Origin: Serratia sp. PL17
Lineage (GTDB): Bacteria > Pseudomonadota > Gammaproteobacteria > Enterobacterales > Enterobacteriaceae
Direction: 5' to 3'
Length of the DNA stretch: 63,632 nt
NCBI RefSeq assembly: GCF_017832355.1
Contig: NZ_JAFIBY010000013.1
Coordinates: 1 to 63,632, forward strand
Shown: positions 49,148 to 57,477 of the stretch, in pieces
How positions within the stretch are numbered: position 1 is the first letter of the stretch
Layout of the letters: each line of letters opens with the position of its first letter
The notes under the pieces: generated by a model
The model's input: only the letters and a program-made list of their open reading frames with translations
The model's database searches: none
Told to the model about the DNA's origin: nothing
Translations under genes and position numbers: made by a program

Positions 49148-49490
49148 TGTGCTGATCATTGGCCTGGTTGTGGGTTGCGCTAATTACCTGTTCCGCTACT
49201 TACCATTACGCCTGGCGCCAGCGCGTGCCCAACCCGGCATCAAGCGAGGTAAAACGGCCCTGCTGCTCGACAGTATCGGCATCGCCTCTATCTGTGCGTT
49301 GCTGGTGGTATCCAGCACGCCGGTGGTGATGCGTGAACCCGACAAGCTGTGGCCAACACTGGTCGGGTTCGCCGCACTGGGTTTGTGCTTCTACCGCAGC
49401 AAGAGCATCATTTTGTCGACGTTGATCGGCGCAGTCGCCTTTGGCATCACATTAAAAATGTTTATGATTCTCGGCCCAGCCAGCCTTTGA
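49137..49490 (+). CDS. ygaH: Branched-chain amino acid exporter small subunit YgaH (AzlD family)
   Basis: 117 residues of the AzlD type with about four membrane helices: MNTDVLIIGLVVGCANYLFRYLPLRL, LLDSIGIASICALLVVSSTPVVM, and LVGFAALGLCFYRSKSIILSTLIGAVAFGITLKM. ATG 49137 has a good AGGAGG site within the ygaZ end and the genes overlap by 11 bp; the longer frame from 49086 is ygaZ coding sequence. Confidence 0.95.
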   Translation: MNTDVLIIGLVVGCANYLFRYLPLRLAPARAQPGIKRGKTALLLDSIGIASICALLVVSSTPVVMREPDKLWPTLVGFAALGLCFYRSKSIILSTLIGAVAFGITLKMFMILGPASL

Positions 49491-49649
49491 TTTTGTCCGT
49501 CATCCCCATTCTGAGCACTTACTCAAAAATGGGTCATTGACAAACAACTTACAAATGACACGAATTGCTAAATTATTCGCACGGCTGAACATTTACATTA
49601 TTAATCACTATCGTTACTATCTCGAACGAAATTAATGAGGCCCCAAATT

Positions 49650-50171
49650 ATGGAAAGCTCGTTTACTCCCATTGAACAAATGCTTAATTTCCGCGCAAAA
49701 CGTCAGAAAGATTTCCCTTATCAGGAGATATTGCTGACCCGGCTGTGCATGCACATGCAAAGTAAGCTGCTGGAAAACCGCAATAAAATGCTCAAAGCAC
49801 AAGGGATTAACGAAACATTGTTTATGGCGCTGATTACTCTGGATGCACAGGAAAGTCACAGCATTCAGCCTTCTGAGCTAAGCTCTGCCCTAGGTTCGTC
49901 GCGTACTAATGCCACACGTATTGCCGATGAGTTAGAAAAGCGCGGTTGGATTGAGCGCCGTGAAAGTGACAATGATCGTCGTTGCCTGCATTTGCACATG
50001 ACGCCGCAGGGAGAGGAATTTCTCAACCAGTTGCTGCCACCGCAGCACAAATGTCTGCATTTCCTGTGGTCCACGCTGAACGATGACGAACAGCAGCAGC
50101 TTGAAAAGCTGACGCGCAAACTGTTAACGCGTCTGGACCAGATGGAAGTTTCAGGACAGTTATCCCAATAA
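49650..50171 (+). CDS. emrR: MarR-family repressor of the emr multidrug operon (EmrR/MprA)
   Basis: 173 residues of the MarR family (E. coli 176): winged helix [59 protein letters not shown]. Binds uncouplers and salicylate in E. coli and de-represses emrAB. The start at 49650 agrees with E. coli [14 protein letters not shown] N-terminus. It lies 21 bp upstream of the outer-membrane factor gene. The upstream 160 bp are AT-rich and include TTGACA at 49537. Confidence 0.96.
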   Translation: MESSFTPIEQMLNFRAKRQKDFPYQEILLTRLCMHMQSKLLENRNKMLKAQGINETLFMALITLDAQESHSIQPSELSSALGSSRTNATRIADELEKRGWIERRESDNDRRCLHLHMTPQGEEFLNQLLPPQHKCLHFLWSTLNDDEQQQLEKLTRKLLTRLDQMEVSGQLSQ

Positions 50172-50192
50172 CTTCTGTTCAGGTAACATACT

Positions 50193-51644
50193 ATGCGATC
50201 CCCATTTAACTGGAGATTCACCCCGCTGTTCGCTGTATTGCTGCTGGCCGGGTGTGCATCTACCGATAATATTGCCCCGCAATCCACCCTGATGGATCCG
50301 CAGAGCCTGCAACTGTCACAGCCAAAAGTCAGTTCGCTGAATGTCAGCCCGCAATGGTGGCGTTCGCTTAATGACCCGCAGCTCGATAGCCTGATGACCC
50401 AGACGCTGCAAAGCTCGCCGACGCTGAGACAAGCGGCGGGTCGCGTGCGCGAAGCACAAAGTGTCGTAGGCGAAGCCAGTGCCGCCAATGGCCCCAATCT
50501 GGATCTGAACGCCAGCAGCAACCGCCAGAAAATTCCACAGAACGTTAACCTGGGGCTGGGCTACCCGCACCAACCGATCTATGAAACCTCAAACTCTTTG
50601 GGCCTGAATCTGGCTTATGAGTTTGACTGGTGGGGCAAATACCGCAATCAGGTTAACGCCGCCAAGGCACAGGTTGATGCGGCACGCGCCGAACAGGAAC
50701 AGGCGGCACTGACGCTGACCAGTTCCGTGGCCTCGGCGTATTACCAGCTTCAAAGCAATTTTGCACTGGAAAAACTGCTGCAACAGGAAGTGGATAACAA
50801 CCAACGCCTGGCAGACCTGCGCCAGCAGCAATATAAAGCCGGCATTACGGGTGTTGATGTTCCACAACAAACCCAGGCACAAGCTGACGGCGCCAAACAG
50901 CAGATCCTTCAACTGCAGTCGCAAATTGAACAACTTAGACACCAATTGGCCGCACTGGCTGGCCAGGGCCCGAATGCGATGCAGCACCTGCGTCCAGTCG
51001 CGTTGCCTGCCAGTAATTTGATGGCGCCAAAAGGTGAGCTCACTGCCGATTTGCTGGGTAAACGCCCGGACATCGCCGCACAGCGCCAGTTGGTGGAGTC
51101 CTACAGCCAACGCGTCAGCGCCGCACGTAAGGAATTTTACCCTAGCCTGACCATTTCAGCCTTTGCCGGCCTGACCACGACCAATACCAGTGGCACCAGC
51201 CCAAACCTGTTTGAAGCGGCCAGCCAAGCCTGGAATGTGGTGCCGGCGATTTCATTACCGATCTTCCACGCCGGCGCACTGCGCAGCAAGCTGGGTGAGG
51301 AGTCTGCACTGTATGACCAGGCCGTCGAGTCCTATAACCAAACTATCCTGAATGCCGTGCAGGAAACTGCTGATGCCATCACCGTCCAACAAAGCACTGC
51401 GCAACAGCAGCTGCAGGCGGCATCCGCGTCCCAATCGATGCAGCAGGTGTACCGCGTCGCTAACGCTCGATACCAGGCAGGGATTATCGGGCGCGACCAG
51501 TTGTTAACCAGCCAAACGCAGCTCTTGCAGCAGCAGCAGGCGGAACTGAATGCCAGCAGCAACTTGTTGCAGGCGAAGATAGGACTGATCCGTGCGCTGG
51601 GCGGTGGCTATCAAGCTCCGGCCGTAGCGGATTCAAAAGCATAA
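50193..51644 (+). CDS. NodT-family outer membrane efflux lipoprotein
   Basis: 483 residues: signal peptide with lipobox LLLAGC (acylated Cys21), two outer-membrane-factor repeats, and LSLAYEFDWWGKYRNQVNAAKAQVDAARAEQEQAALTLTSSVASAYYQLQ and AARKEFYPSLTISAFAGL. Related to MdtP/OprM/NodT factors. It lies between emrR and emrA. E. coli emrRAB has no such gene and uses TolC, so this gives the operon its own exit channel. Confidence 0.93.
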   Translation: MRSPFNWRFTPLFAVLLLAGCASTDNIAPQSTLMDPQSLQLSQPKVSSLNVSPQWWRSLNDPQLDSLMTQTLQSSPTLRQAAGRVREAQSVVGEASAANGPNLDLNASSNRQKIPQNVNLGLGYPHQPIYETSNSLGLNLAYEFDWWGKYRNQVNAAKAQVDAARAEQEQAALTLTSSVASAYYQLQSNFALEKLLQQEVDNNQRLADLRQQQYKAGITGVDVPQQTQAQADGAKQQILQLQSQIEQLRHQLAALAGQGPNAMQHLRPVALPASNLMAPKGELTADLLGKRPDIAAQRQLVESYSQRVSAARKEFYPSLTISAFAGLTTTNTSGTSPNLFEAASQAWNVVPAISLPIFHAGALRSKLGEESALYDQAVESYNQTILNAVQETADAITVQQSTAQQQLQAASASQSMQQVYRVANARYQAGIIGRDQLLTSQTQLLQQQQAELNASSNLLQAKIGLIRALGGGYQAPAVADSKA

Positions 51645-51791
51645 TAAAACGACCCAAAATAATTGGCGCGGCATCGAGACGGCAAGGGAACAAGCCCCAT
51701 GAACTTACTGCTGTAAGTGCATCGGGCGAGTGAGCAGAGCCAATACCGATGCCGCTTCAGTCTGAAGGGTAAAGAGAGCTTGGAGAACACC

Positions 51792-52964
51792 ATGAGTGTA
51801 AGCGCGGAAACTCAAAACCCGCAGCAACCGGTCGGTAAGAAGAAGCAGCGTAAATTCTGGCTGCTGTTGCTAACGGTTATTTTTGTTGTTATTGGGGTGG
51901 CATATTTAGTGTATTGGTTCCTGGTGCTGCGTCATCATCAGGAAACGGACGACGCCTATGTGTCCGGTAACCAGGTGCAGATCATGGCCCAGGTGAACGG
52001 TAGCGTTAACCGCGTCAACTTCGACAATACAGATTACGTAAAACAGGGTGATGTACTGGTCACGCTCGATCCAACCGATGCCGAGCAAGCGCTTGAACGC
52101 GCCAAAACCGGCTTGGCTAACAGCGTGCGTCAAACCCACCAGCTCATCATTAACAGTAAGCAATATCAGGCCAATATTGCCCTGCGCAAATCTGACTTGA
52201 GCAAAGCTGAGAGTGATTTAAAGCGCCGTGTGGTGCTGGGTAGCGTTGACGCCATTGGCCGTGAAGAACTGCAACATGCACGAGATGCGGTCGACAGCGC
52301 CAAGGCCGCGTTAGAAGTGGCCGTACAGCAATACAACGCCAATCAGGCGATGGTGCTCAATACCCCACTGGAACAGCAGCCCGCGATCCAACAGTCCGCC
52401 GCGCAAGTACGCGACGCTTGGCTGGCATTGCAACGTACTCAAATCATCAGCCCGATCACCGGCTATGTGTCCCGTCGTAGCGTACAGGTTGGCGCGCAAA
52501 TCGCCGCCGGCTCCCCGCTAATGGCCGTGGTGCCAGCCGATCACATCTGGGTTGATGCCAACTTTAAAGAAACCCAAATTGCCAATATGCGTATTGGGCA
52601 GTCGGCTACCGTAGTCAGTGATATTTACGGTGACGATGTGGTGTATAACGGCAAAGTCGTCGGTATCGATATGGGCACCGGTAGCGCCTTCTCGCTGCTG
52701 CCTGCACAAAATGCTACCGGTAACTGGATCAAAGTGGTTCAGCGTCTGCCAGTGCGTATTGAGCTGGACGCAAAACAAATCGCCGATCATCCGTTACGCA
52801 TTGGCTTATCCACACTGGTAAAAGTCGATACCACCAATCTGGATGGCCGCGTGCTGTCTGATGTGGTGCGAGACAAACCGCTGTACCAGACCGACGCACT
52901 GGCGTTGAATCTGGCACCCGTTAACCAGATGATCGCTGACGTGATCCATGCGAATGCCGGCTAA
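51792..52964 (+). CDS. emrA: Multidrug efflux membrane fusion protein EmrA
   Basis: 390 residues, as in E. coli: cytoplasmic start, one membrane helix (WLLLLTVIFVVIGVAYLVYWFLVL), then the periplasmic barrel, lipoyl and coiled-coil parts (HHQETDDAYVSGNQVQIMAQVNGSVNRVNFDNTDYVKQGDVLVTLDPTDAE and QRTQIISPITGYVSRRSVQVGAQIAAGSPLMAVVP). It links EmrB in the inner membrane to an outer-membrane channel. ATG 51792 has GGAG; it starts 147 bp after the outer-membrane factor stop. Confidence 0.97.
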   Translation: MSVSAETQNPQQPVGKKKQRKFWLLLLTVIFVVIGVAYLVYWFLVLRHHQETDDAYVSGNQVQIMAQVNGSVNRVNFDNTDYVKQGDVLVTLDPTDAEQALERAKTGLANSVRQTHQLIINSKQYQANIALRKSDLSKAESDLKRRVVLGSVDAIGREELQHARDAVDSAKAALEVAVQQYNANQAMVLNTPLEQQPAIQQSAAQVRDAWLALQRTQIISPITGYVSRRSVQVGAQIAAGSPLMAVVPADHIWVDANFKETQIANMRIGQSATVVSDIYGDDVVYNGKVVGIDMGTGSAFSLLPAQNATGNWIKVVQRLPVRIELDAKQIADHPLRIGLSTLVKVDTTNLDGRVLSDVVRDKPLYQTDALALNLAPVNQMIADVIHANAG

Positions 52965-52981
52965 GCGCGCGGGAGGCTACC

Positions 52982-54517
52982 TTGGCACAGAAACCGCTTG
53001 AAGGCGCTCAGCTCGCCTGGATGACGGTCGCGCTCGCCATGGCGACCTTTATGCAGGTGCTGGACTCTACCATTGCCAACGTGGCGATCCCAACAATTGC
53101 GGGTAACCTCGGGTCTTCCAACTCGCAGGGCACCTGGGTGATCACCTCGTTTGGCGTGGCAAACGCCATTTCCATCCCGATCACCGGCTGGCTGGCAAAG
53201 CGCGTCGGTGAAGTGCGGTTGTTCCTTTGGTCCACCGCATTGTTCGTGCTCGCTTCCTGGCTGTGTGGCATTTCCAACAGCCTGGGCATGCTGATCTTCT
53301 TCCGCGTGATCCAGGGGGTGGTCGCAGGGCCCTTGATCCCGCTGTCACAAAGCCTGTTGCTGAACAACTATCCGCCCGCCAAGCGAGCGATGGCCCTGGC
53401 GCTCTGGTCGATGACGGTGATCGTCGCGCCAATATTCGGGCCTATCCTCGGGGGTTATATCAGTGATAACTATCACTGGGGCTGGATCTTCTTCATCAAC
53501 ATTCCGATTGGCGGTTTCGTGATCATGGCGGCCCTGTCGACGTTGCGCGGCAGAGAAACCAAGACCGAGATCAAACCGATCGATACCGTTGGCCTGGTGC
53601 TGCTGATTGTCGGCATTGGTTCGCTGCAGGTGATGCTCGATCAGGGTAAGGAGCTGGACTGGTTCAACTCGACCGAGATTATTGTGCTGACGGTGGTGGC
53701 GGTGGTGGCGCTGCTGTTCCTGGTGGTCTGGGAACTGACGGACGACCACCCGGTGGTAGACTTGTCGCTGTTCAAGTCACGCAACTTTACCATCGGCTGT
53801 CTGTGCATCAGTCTGGCCTACATGCTCTACTTCGGCGCTATCGTCCTGTTGCCGCAGCTGCTACAGGAGGTGTATGGCTATACCGCCACCTGGGCAGGAT
53901 TGGCTTCGGCACCGATCGGGTTGATACCGGTATTGCTGTCACCGATCATCGGTAAATTCGGCAACCGACTCGATATGCGCAGGCTGGTGACCTTTAGCTT
54001 CATTATGTATGCCGTGTGCTTTTACTGGCGCGCTTATACGTTTGAGCCGGGAATGGACTTTGGTGCCTCGGCCTGGCCGCAGTTTGTCCAGGGCTTTGCC
54101 ATCGCCTGCTTCTTTATGCCGTTAACCACCATCACGCTGTCCGGCTTGCCGCCGGAACGTATGGCAGCGGCATCGAGCCTGTCGAACTTTACCCGTACGT
54201 TGGCGGGGTCGATCGGTACGTCGATCACCACCACGCTGTGGACCCAGCGTGAATCGCAGCATCACGCGCAGCTGACGGAGTTCGTGAATCCATACAGTCC
54301 GCAGTCACAGGAAATGTATCGACAGTTGGAACAGATCGGTATGAGCAAGCAGCAGGCGTCGGCCTATATTGCCAACGAGATCACCGCGCAAGGGTTGATC
54401 ATCTCTGCCAACGAGATTTTCTGGTTGGCTGCTGGGGTGTTCCTGATCCTGCTGGTACTGGTGTGGGTGGCGAAACCGCCATTCAGTTCAGGCGGTGGGG
54501 GCGGCGGCGCTCACTAA
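52982..54517 (+). CDS. emrB: Multidrug efflux MFS transporter EmrB
   Basis: 511 residues, 14 membrane helices, DHA2 family, very close to E. coli EmrB (ATFMQVLDSTIANVAIPTIAGNLG, GTWVITSFGVANAISIPITGWLAKRVGEVRLFLWS, FFRVIQGVVAGPLIPLSQSLLLNNYPPAKRAMALALWSMTV). The start is TTG at 52982 with GGGAGG at good spacing; it corresponds to E. coli MQQQKPLEGAQL. Exports hydrophobic uncouplers and drugs with EmrA. A strong terminator follows. Confidence 0.97.
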   Translation: MAQKPLEGAQLAWMTVALAMATFMQVLDSTIANVAIPTIAGNLGSSNSQGTWVITSFGVANAISIPITGWLAKRVGEVRLFLWSTALFVLASWLCGISNSLGMLIFFRVIQGVVAGPLIPLSQSLLLNNYPPAKRAMALALWSMTVIVAPIFGPILGGYISDNYHWGWIFFINIPIGGFVIMAALSTLRGRETKTEIKPIDTVGLVLLIVGIGSLQVMLDQGKELDWFNSTEIIVLTVVAVVALLFLVVWELTDDHPVVDLSLFKSRNFTIGCLCISLAYMLYFGAIVLLPQLLQEVYGYTATWAGLASAPIGLIPVLLSPIIGKFGNRLDMRRLVTFSFIMYAVCFYWRAYTFEPGMDFGASAWPQFVQGFAIACFFMPLTTITLSGLPPERMAAASSLSNFTRTLAGSIGTSITTTLWTQRESQHHAQLTEFVNPYSPQSQEMYRQLEQIGMSKQQASAYIANEITAQGLIISANEIFWLAAGVFLILLVLVWVAKPPFSSGGGGGGAH

Positions 54518-54529
54518 ACAGTAGAAAGC

Positions 54530-54562
54530 AAAACGGGCGCCTCAGGGCGCCCGTTTTTTTAT
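54530..54562 (+). terminator. emr operon terminator
   Basis: CGGGCGC / GCGCCCG arms with flanking A and T runs (AAAACGGGCGC, then GCGCCCGTTTTTTT). It lies 10 bp before the composite ERIC. Confidence 0.92.
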
Positions 54563-54571
54563 AACATTATG

Positions 54572-54774
54572 TATACCCTATGAATTTCAAGTTGCAGCTA
54601 GGCGACCCACTCACTCATCCCCAGGCGCTTACTCTAGTCAGTCACTGGGGTGACAAATCTGCCGGGAGCAGATTTGAACGCTGCCCGCAGCGGCCCCTAA
54701 GGGGTGTGGCCCATGGACGGGCCACATAACTGAGTGCAGCTAACAACGCTGCGGCTTGAAAGGCGACGGGTATA
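54572..54774 (+). repeat. Composite ERIC element with a 76-bp internal insertion
   Basis: The outer ends (TATACCC and GGGTATA) and both inner arms match ERIC, but the element is 203 bp rather than 127. The extra 76 bp lie after ACTGGGGTGA and contain at least three hairpins: AAATCTGC/GCAGATTT, GCCCC/GGGGT-type, and GTGGCCC/GGGCCAC. The right end directly touches the yfiF stop codon. Confidence 0.9.
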
Positions 54775-55875
54775 TTAGGCCTGGTTTTGACGCCACCAGT
54801 CAGCCAGCAAAATACCGGTCGCGACCGATACGTTCAGGCTTTCTACCTTGCCGGTACCGCCGATAGACACGTTCATATCCCCCTGTTGCCAGGCGCTGTC
54901 GCTCAGACCGTCGCGCTCTTGCCCCAGTACCAGCACCATTTTGGCCGGCAGTTTAGCCTGCGCCAGTGGGGTACCTTTGTGGCTCGAGGTGGTCACAATG
55001 GCATAACCCGCCTTGCGGAAGGTATCCAGCACCGACAGGAAGTCATCAGCGCTAATCGCTTTGATGTGCTCTGCCCCACCCTCTGCCGTACGCACCGCAG
55101 CACCAGACTCCAGCAACGCAGGATCCTGCAGCAACACGCCGTTAACGCCAAAGTGAGCGCAAGAACGGACGATAGCCCCCAGGTTATGCGGGTTGCCCAC
55201 TTCTTCCAATGCCAGCACGCAGTCTTTCGCCGGTGCTTCTTTCAAATAGGTTTGCGCATCCAGCCCCTGACGCTTTTTGATCAGGAAGCACACGCCGCCA
55301 TGGTGTTCAGTGCCGGACGCTTTAGCCAGCTCTTCTTCATCTACGACGTGATAGGCTTTACGGTTCGCCGCCATCCAACGCAGGGCTTCACGAAAACGTG
55401 GCGTGACCGACTGCACGAACCACGCACGGACGATGGCGTCTGGGCGGCTGGCAAACAGGGCCTGGCAGGCGTTCTCACCGTAAACACGGGTTTCTTCCGC
55501 ACGTTGACGACGCAGCTGCTCCGGATCGATAAAGCTTTTACCGCTGATACCGCCGTGATCGAACGCCGGCTCTTCTTCCGGGCCACGTGACACGGTTTTC
55601 CATGGCGAATCATAACCGCCACGGTCTTCAGTACGCGCTGGACGGCGAGGACGATCGCTTTCACTGCGGCGGGAATCAGTACCAGAGCCACGGCGATCAT
55701 TGTTGCCACGTGGTTTGTCCTGACCGGTACGGCCCGAAGAGCGCGCACCGTCTGCCGGACGGCCTTTGCCGGCCGGACGCTTATTCTTGTTACGGTCGTC
55801 GCTGCTGCTGTCATCGTCGCTGCGGACGTACATCACTTTAACTTTACCGTTCTTGCCACTAAATGAATCGTTCAT
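54775..55875 (-). CDS. yfiF: tRNA/rRNA methyltransferase YfiF (SpoU/TrmH family)
   Basis: 366 residues. The N-terminal 110 are basic and disordered ([21 protein letters not shown], many RG/RS repeats). A substrate-binding part ([18 protein letters not shown]) and the SpoU SAM knot follow ([54 protein letters not shown]). The target RNA is unproven. ATG 55875 follows GGAGAAGAAA. Divergent from trxC, as in E. coli. The tail is longer than in E. coli (345 residues). Confidence 0.95.
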   Translation of the reverse strand: MNDSFSGKNGKVKVMYVRSDDDSSSDDRNKNKRPAGKGRPADGARSSGRTGQDKPRGNNDRRGSGTDSRRSESDRPRRPARTEDRGGYDSPWKTVSRGPEEEPAFDHGGISGKSFIDPEQLRRQRAEETRVYGENACQALFASRPDAIVRAWFVQSVTPRFREALRWMAANRKAYHVVDEEELAKASGTEHHGGVCFLIKKRQGLDAQTYLKEAPAKDCVLALEEVGNPHNLGAIVRSCAHFGVNGVLLQDPALLESGAAVRTAEGGAEHIKAISADDFLSVLDTFRKAGYAIVTTSSHKGTPLAQAKLPAKMVLVLGQERDGLSDSAWQQGDMNVSIGGTGKVESLNVSVATGILLADWWRQNQA

Positions 55876-56083
55876 TTTCTTCTCCACCAACGCGCAGGGC
55901 GCGAAGATTACCTGATGTTGGGGTGCTAAGCCACCTACTTGCGCTAAAAGCTAACAACTATCGTATTCATTGAACAAACCTCTTTGTTCCTTGCCGCACT
56001 TTTAACGATAATAAGCAGCATTAAAGAAACATATCCGCAACCCGAATGCGGTTTGTCATGCTTTCTCAGTATCCGAGGTCATC

Positions 56084-56503
56084 ATGAATACAGTCTGTCC
56101 AGCTTGTAATGCCACCAACCGCGTCCCTGAAGAACGCGTGGCTGACGGTGCGAAATGCGGCCGCTGCGGCCATGCGCTATTTGACGGTGAGGTGATCAAT
56201 GCCACCGCCGCGACACTGGACCCGCTGCTGCAGGATGATCTGCCGGTCGTGGTCGACTTTTGGGCACCGTGGTGCGGCCCTTGCGTCAATTTTGCGCCGA
56301 TCTTCGAAGACGTTGCCGAAGAACGCGCGGGCAAAGTTCGCTTCGTAAAAGTGAACACCGAGGCAGAGCCAGAATTGAGCGCTCGCTTCCGCATCCGCAG
56401 CATTCCGACCATCATGCTATTCCGTAAAGGAAAAATGGTCGACATGCTCAACGGCGCCATGCCAAAGGCGCCATTTGATAACTGGCTCAATGAACTAGTT
56501 TAA
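56084..56503 (+). CDS. trxC: Thioredoxin 2 (TrxC)
   Basis: 139 residues. An N-terminal zinc ribbon (Cys5, Cys8, Cys25, Cys28 in CPAC and CGRC) precedes the thioredoxin fold with active site WCGPC (Cys64-Cys67). In E. coli it is an OxyR-induced stress thioredoxin that reduces disulfides in the cytoplasm. The opposite strand carries yfiF across about 210 bp with possible OxyR sites not analysed. A terminator follows at 56560. Confidence 0.98.
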   Translation: MNTVCPACNATNRVPEERVADGAKCGRCGHALFDGEVINATAATLDPLLQDDLPVVVDFWAPWCGPCVNFAPIFEDVAEERAGKVRFVKVNTEAEPELSARFRIRSIPTIMLFRKGKMVDMLNGAMPKAPFDNWLNELV

Positions 56504-56559
56504 CGCAGAAAGTATAGGCGGTGTTGCCCATTGTGGATGACATCGCCGTGACGCAATCC

Positions 56560-56588
56560 AGCCCGAACGCTCCCGTCGGGCTTTTTTC
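56560..56588 (+). terminator. trxC terminator
   Basis: AGCCCGA (56560-56566) pairs with TCGGGCT (56576-56582), followed by T5. Confidence 0.88.
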
Positions 56589-56621
56589 TGCGTTACAATG
56601 GCGGTTTTCGCCGGAATACTT

Positions 56622-57326
56622 ATGACCGACAACGCCGTACTTCGCCTGCGCCAGTTTCGCCTGGAACGCTCTACTCGCCCCTTTCTGGCGCGCGGCAACC
56701 GCATATCGCGTTGTCAGGGTTGCCTGCTGCCGCAAAAAAACTGCCTGTGCGACACTATTCAGCCACAGCCTGCCACCAGCCGTTTCTGCTTAATCATGTT
56801 TGGTGCAGAGCCGTTGAAGCCGAGCAATACCGGCCGCTTGATCGCCGATATACTGCCAGAAACGCAGGCGTTCCTTTGGTCGCGCACCGAGGTTGACCCA
56901 GCCCTGTTGACGGCCATTAACGATCCCGGACGCCAGCCTTATGTGGTGTTCCCCGCGTCTTATGCCGCGCCTGAACGCCCGGTATTCAGCGAACTGCCTG
57001 CCGGTGGCAAACCGCCGCTGTTTATTATGCTGGACGGTACCTGGACCGAGGCGAGCAAAATGTTCCGTAAAAGCCCGTACCTCAATCAGTTCCCGGTGTT
57101 CTCACTCAACGTAACCGCCGCGTCGAACTACCAACTGCGCGAAGCCAGCCGTACTGAGCAACACTGCACGGCAGAAGTCGCGACTGCCCTGCTGCAACAG
57201 GCCGGTGATGCGGCCGCCGCAGACGGGCTGGCCGAGCATTTTCGCTATTTCCGCCAACAGTATCTGGCAGGGAAACCTACGCGCCCGGAGGCACCGGTCA
57301 CAGCAAAGCCGTCTCAAAACGTCTAG
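56622..57326 (+). CDS. tapT: tRNA-uridine aminocarboxypropyltransferase TapT (DTW domain)
   Basis: 234 residues, close to E. coli YfiP/TapT, which makes acp3U47 in tRNA using S-adenosylmethionine. The zinc-binding CQGCLLPQKNCLC is near the N-terminus; the DTW signature is LDGTWTEASKMFRKSPYL; KPSNTGRLIADILP is also conserved. Start at 56622 agrees with E. coli MTENAVLQL. Likely co-transcribed with patZ (152-bp gap). Confidence 0.95.
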   Translation: MTDNAVLRLRQFRLERSTRPFLARGNRISRCQGCLLPQKNCLCDTIQPQPATSRFCLIMFGAEPLKPSNTGRLIADILPETQAFLWSRTEVDPALLTAINDPGRQPYVVFPASYAAPERPVFSELPAGGKPPLFIMLDGTWTEASKMFRKSPYLNQFPVFSLNVTAASNYQLREASRTEQHCTAEVATALLQQAGDAAAADGLAEHFRYFRQQYLAGKPTRPEAPVTAKPSQNV

Positions 57327-57477
57327 AATCAGGCAGTAACGTAGCTATAGCCAATAATTCGAAATGCAGGCCGCTGACAACTGAACATGCCCCAGGAAAT
57401 TTAGTTTACAAAGCAGCCAAGTCAGCAACGGCAGCCAACGCCCCCCTGTTATTTTGAAGGACATCAAGGAGTCGTGC

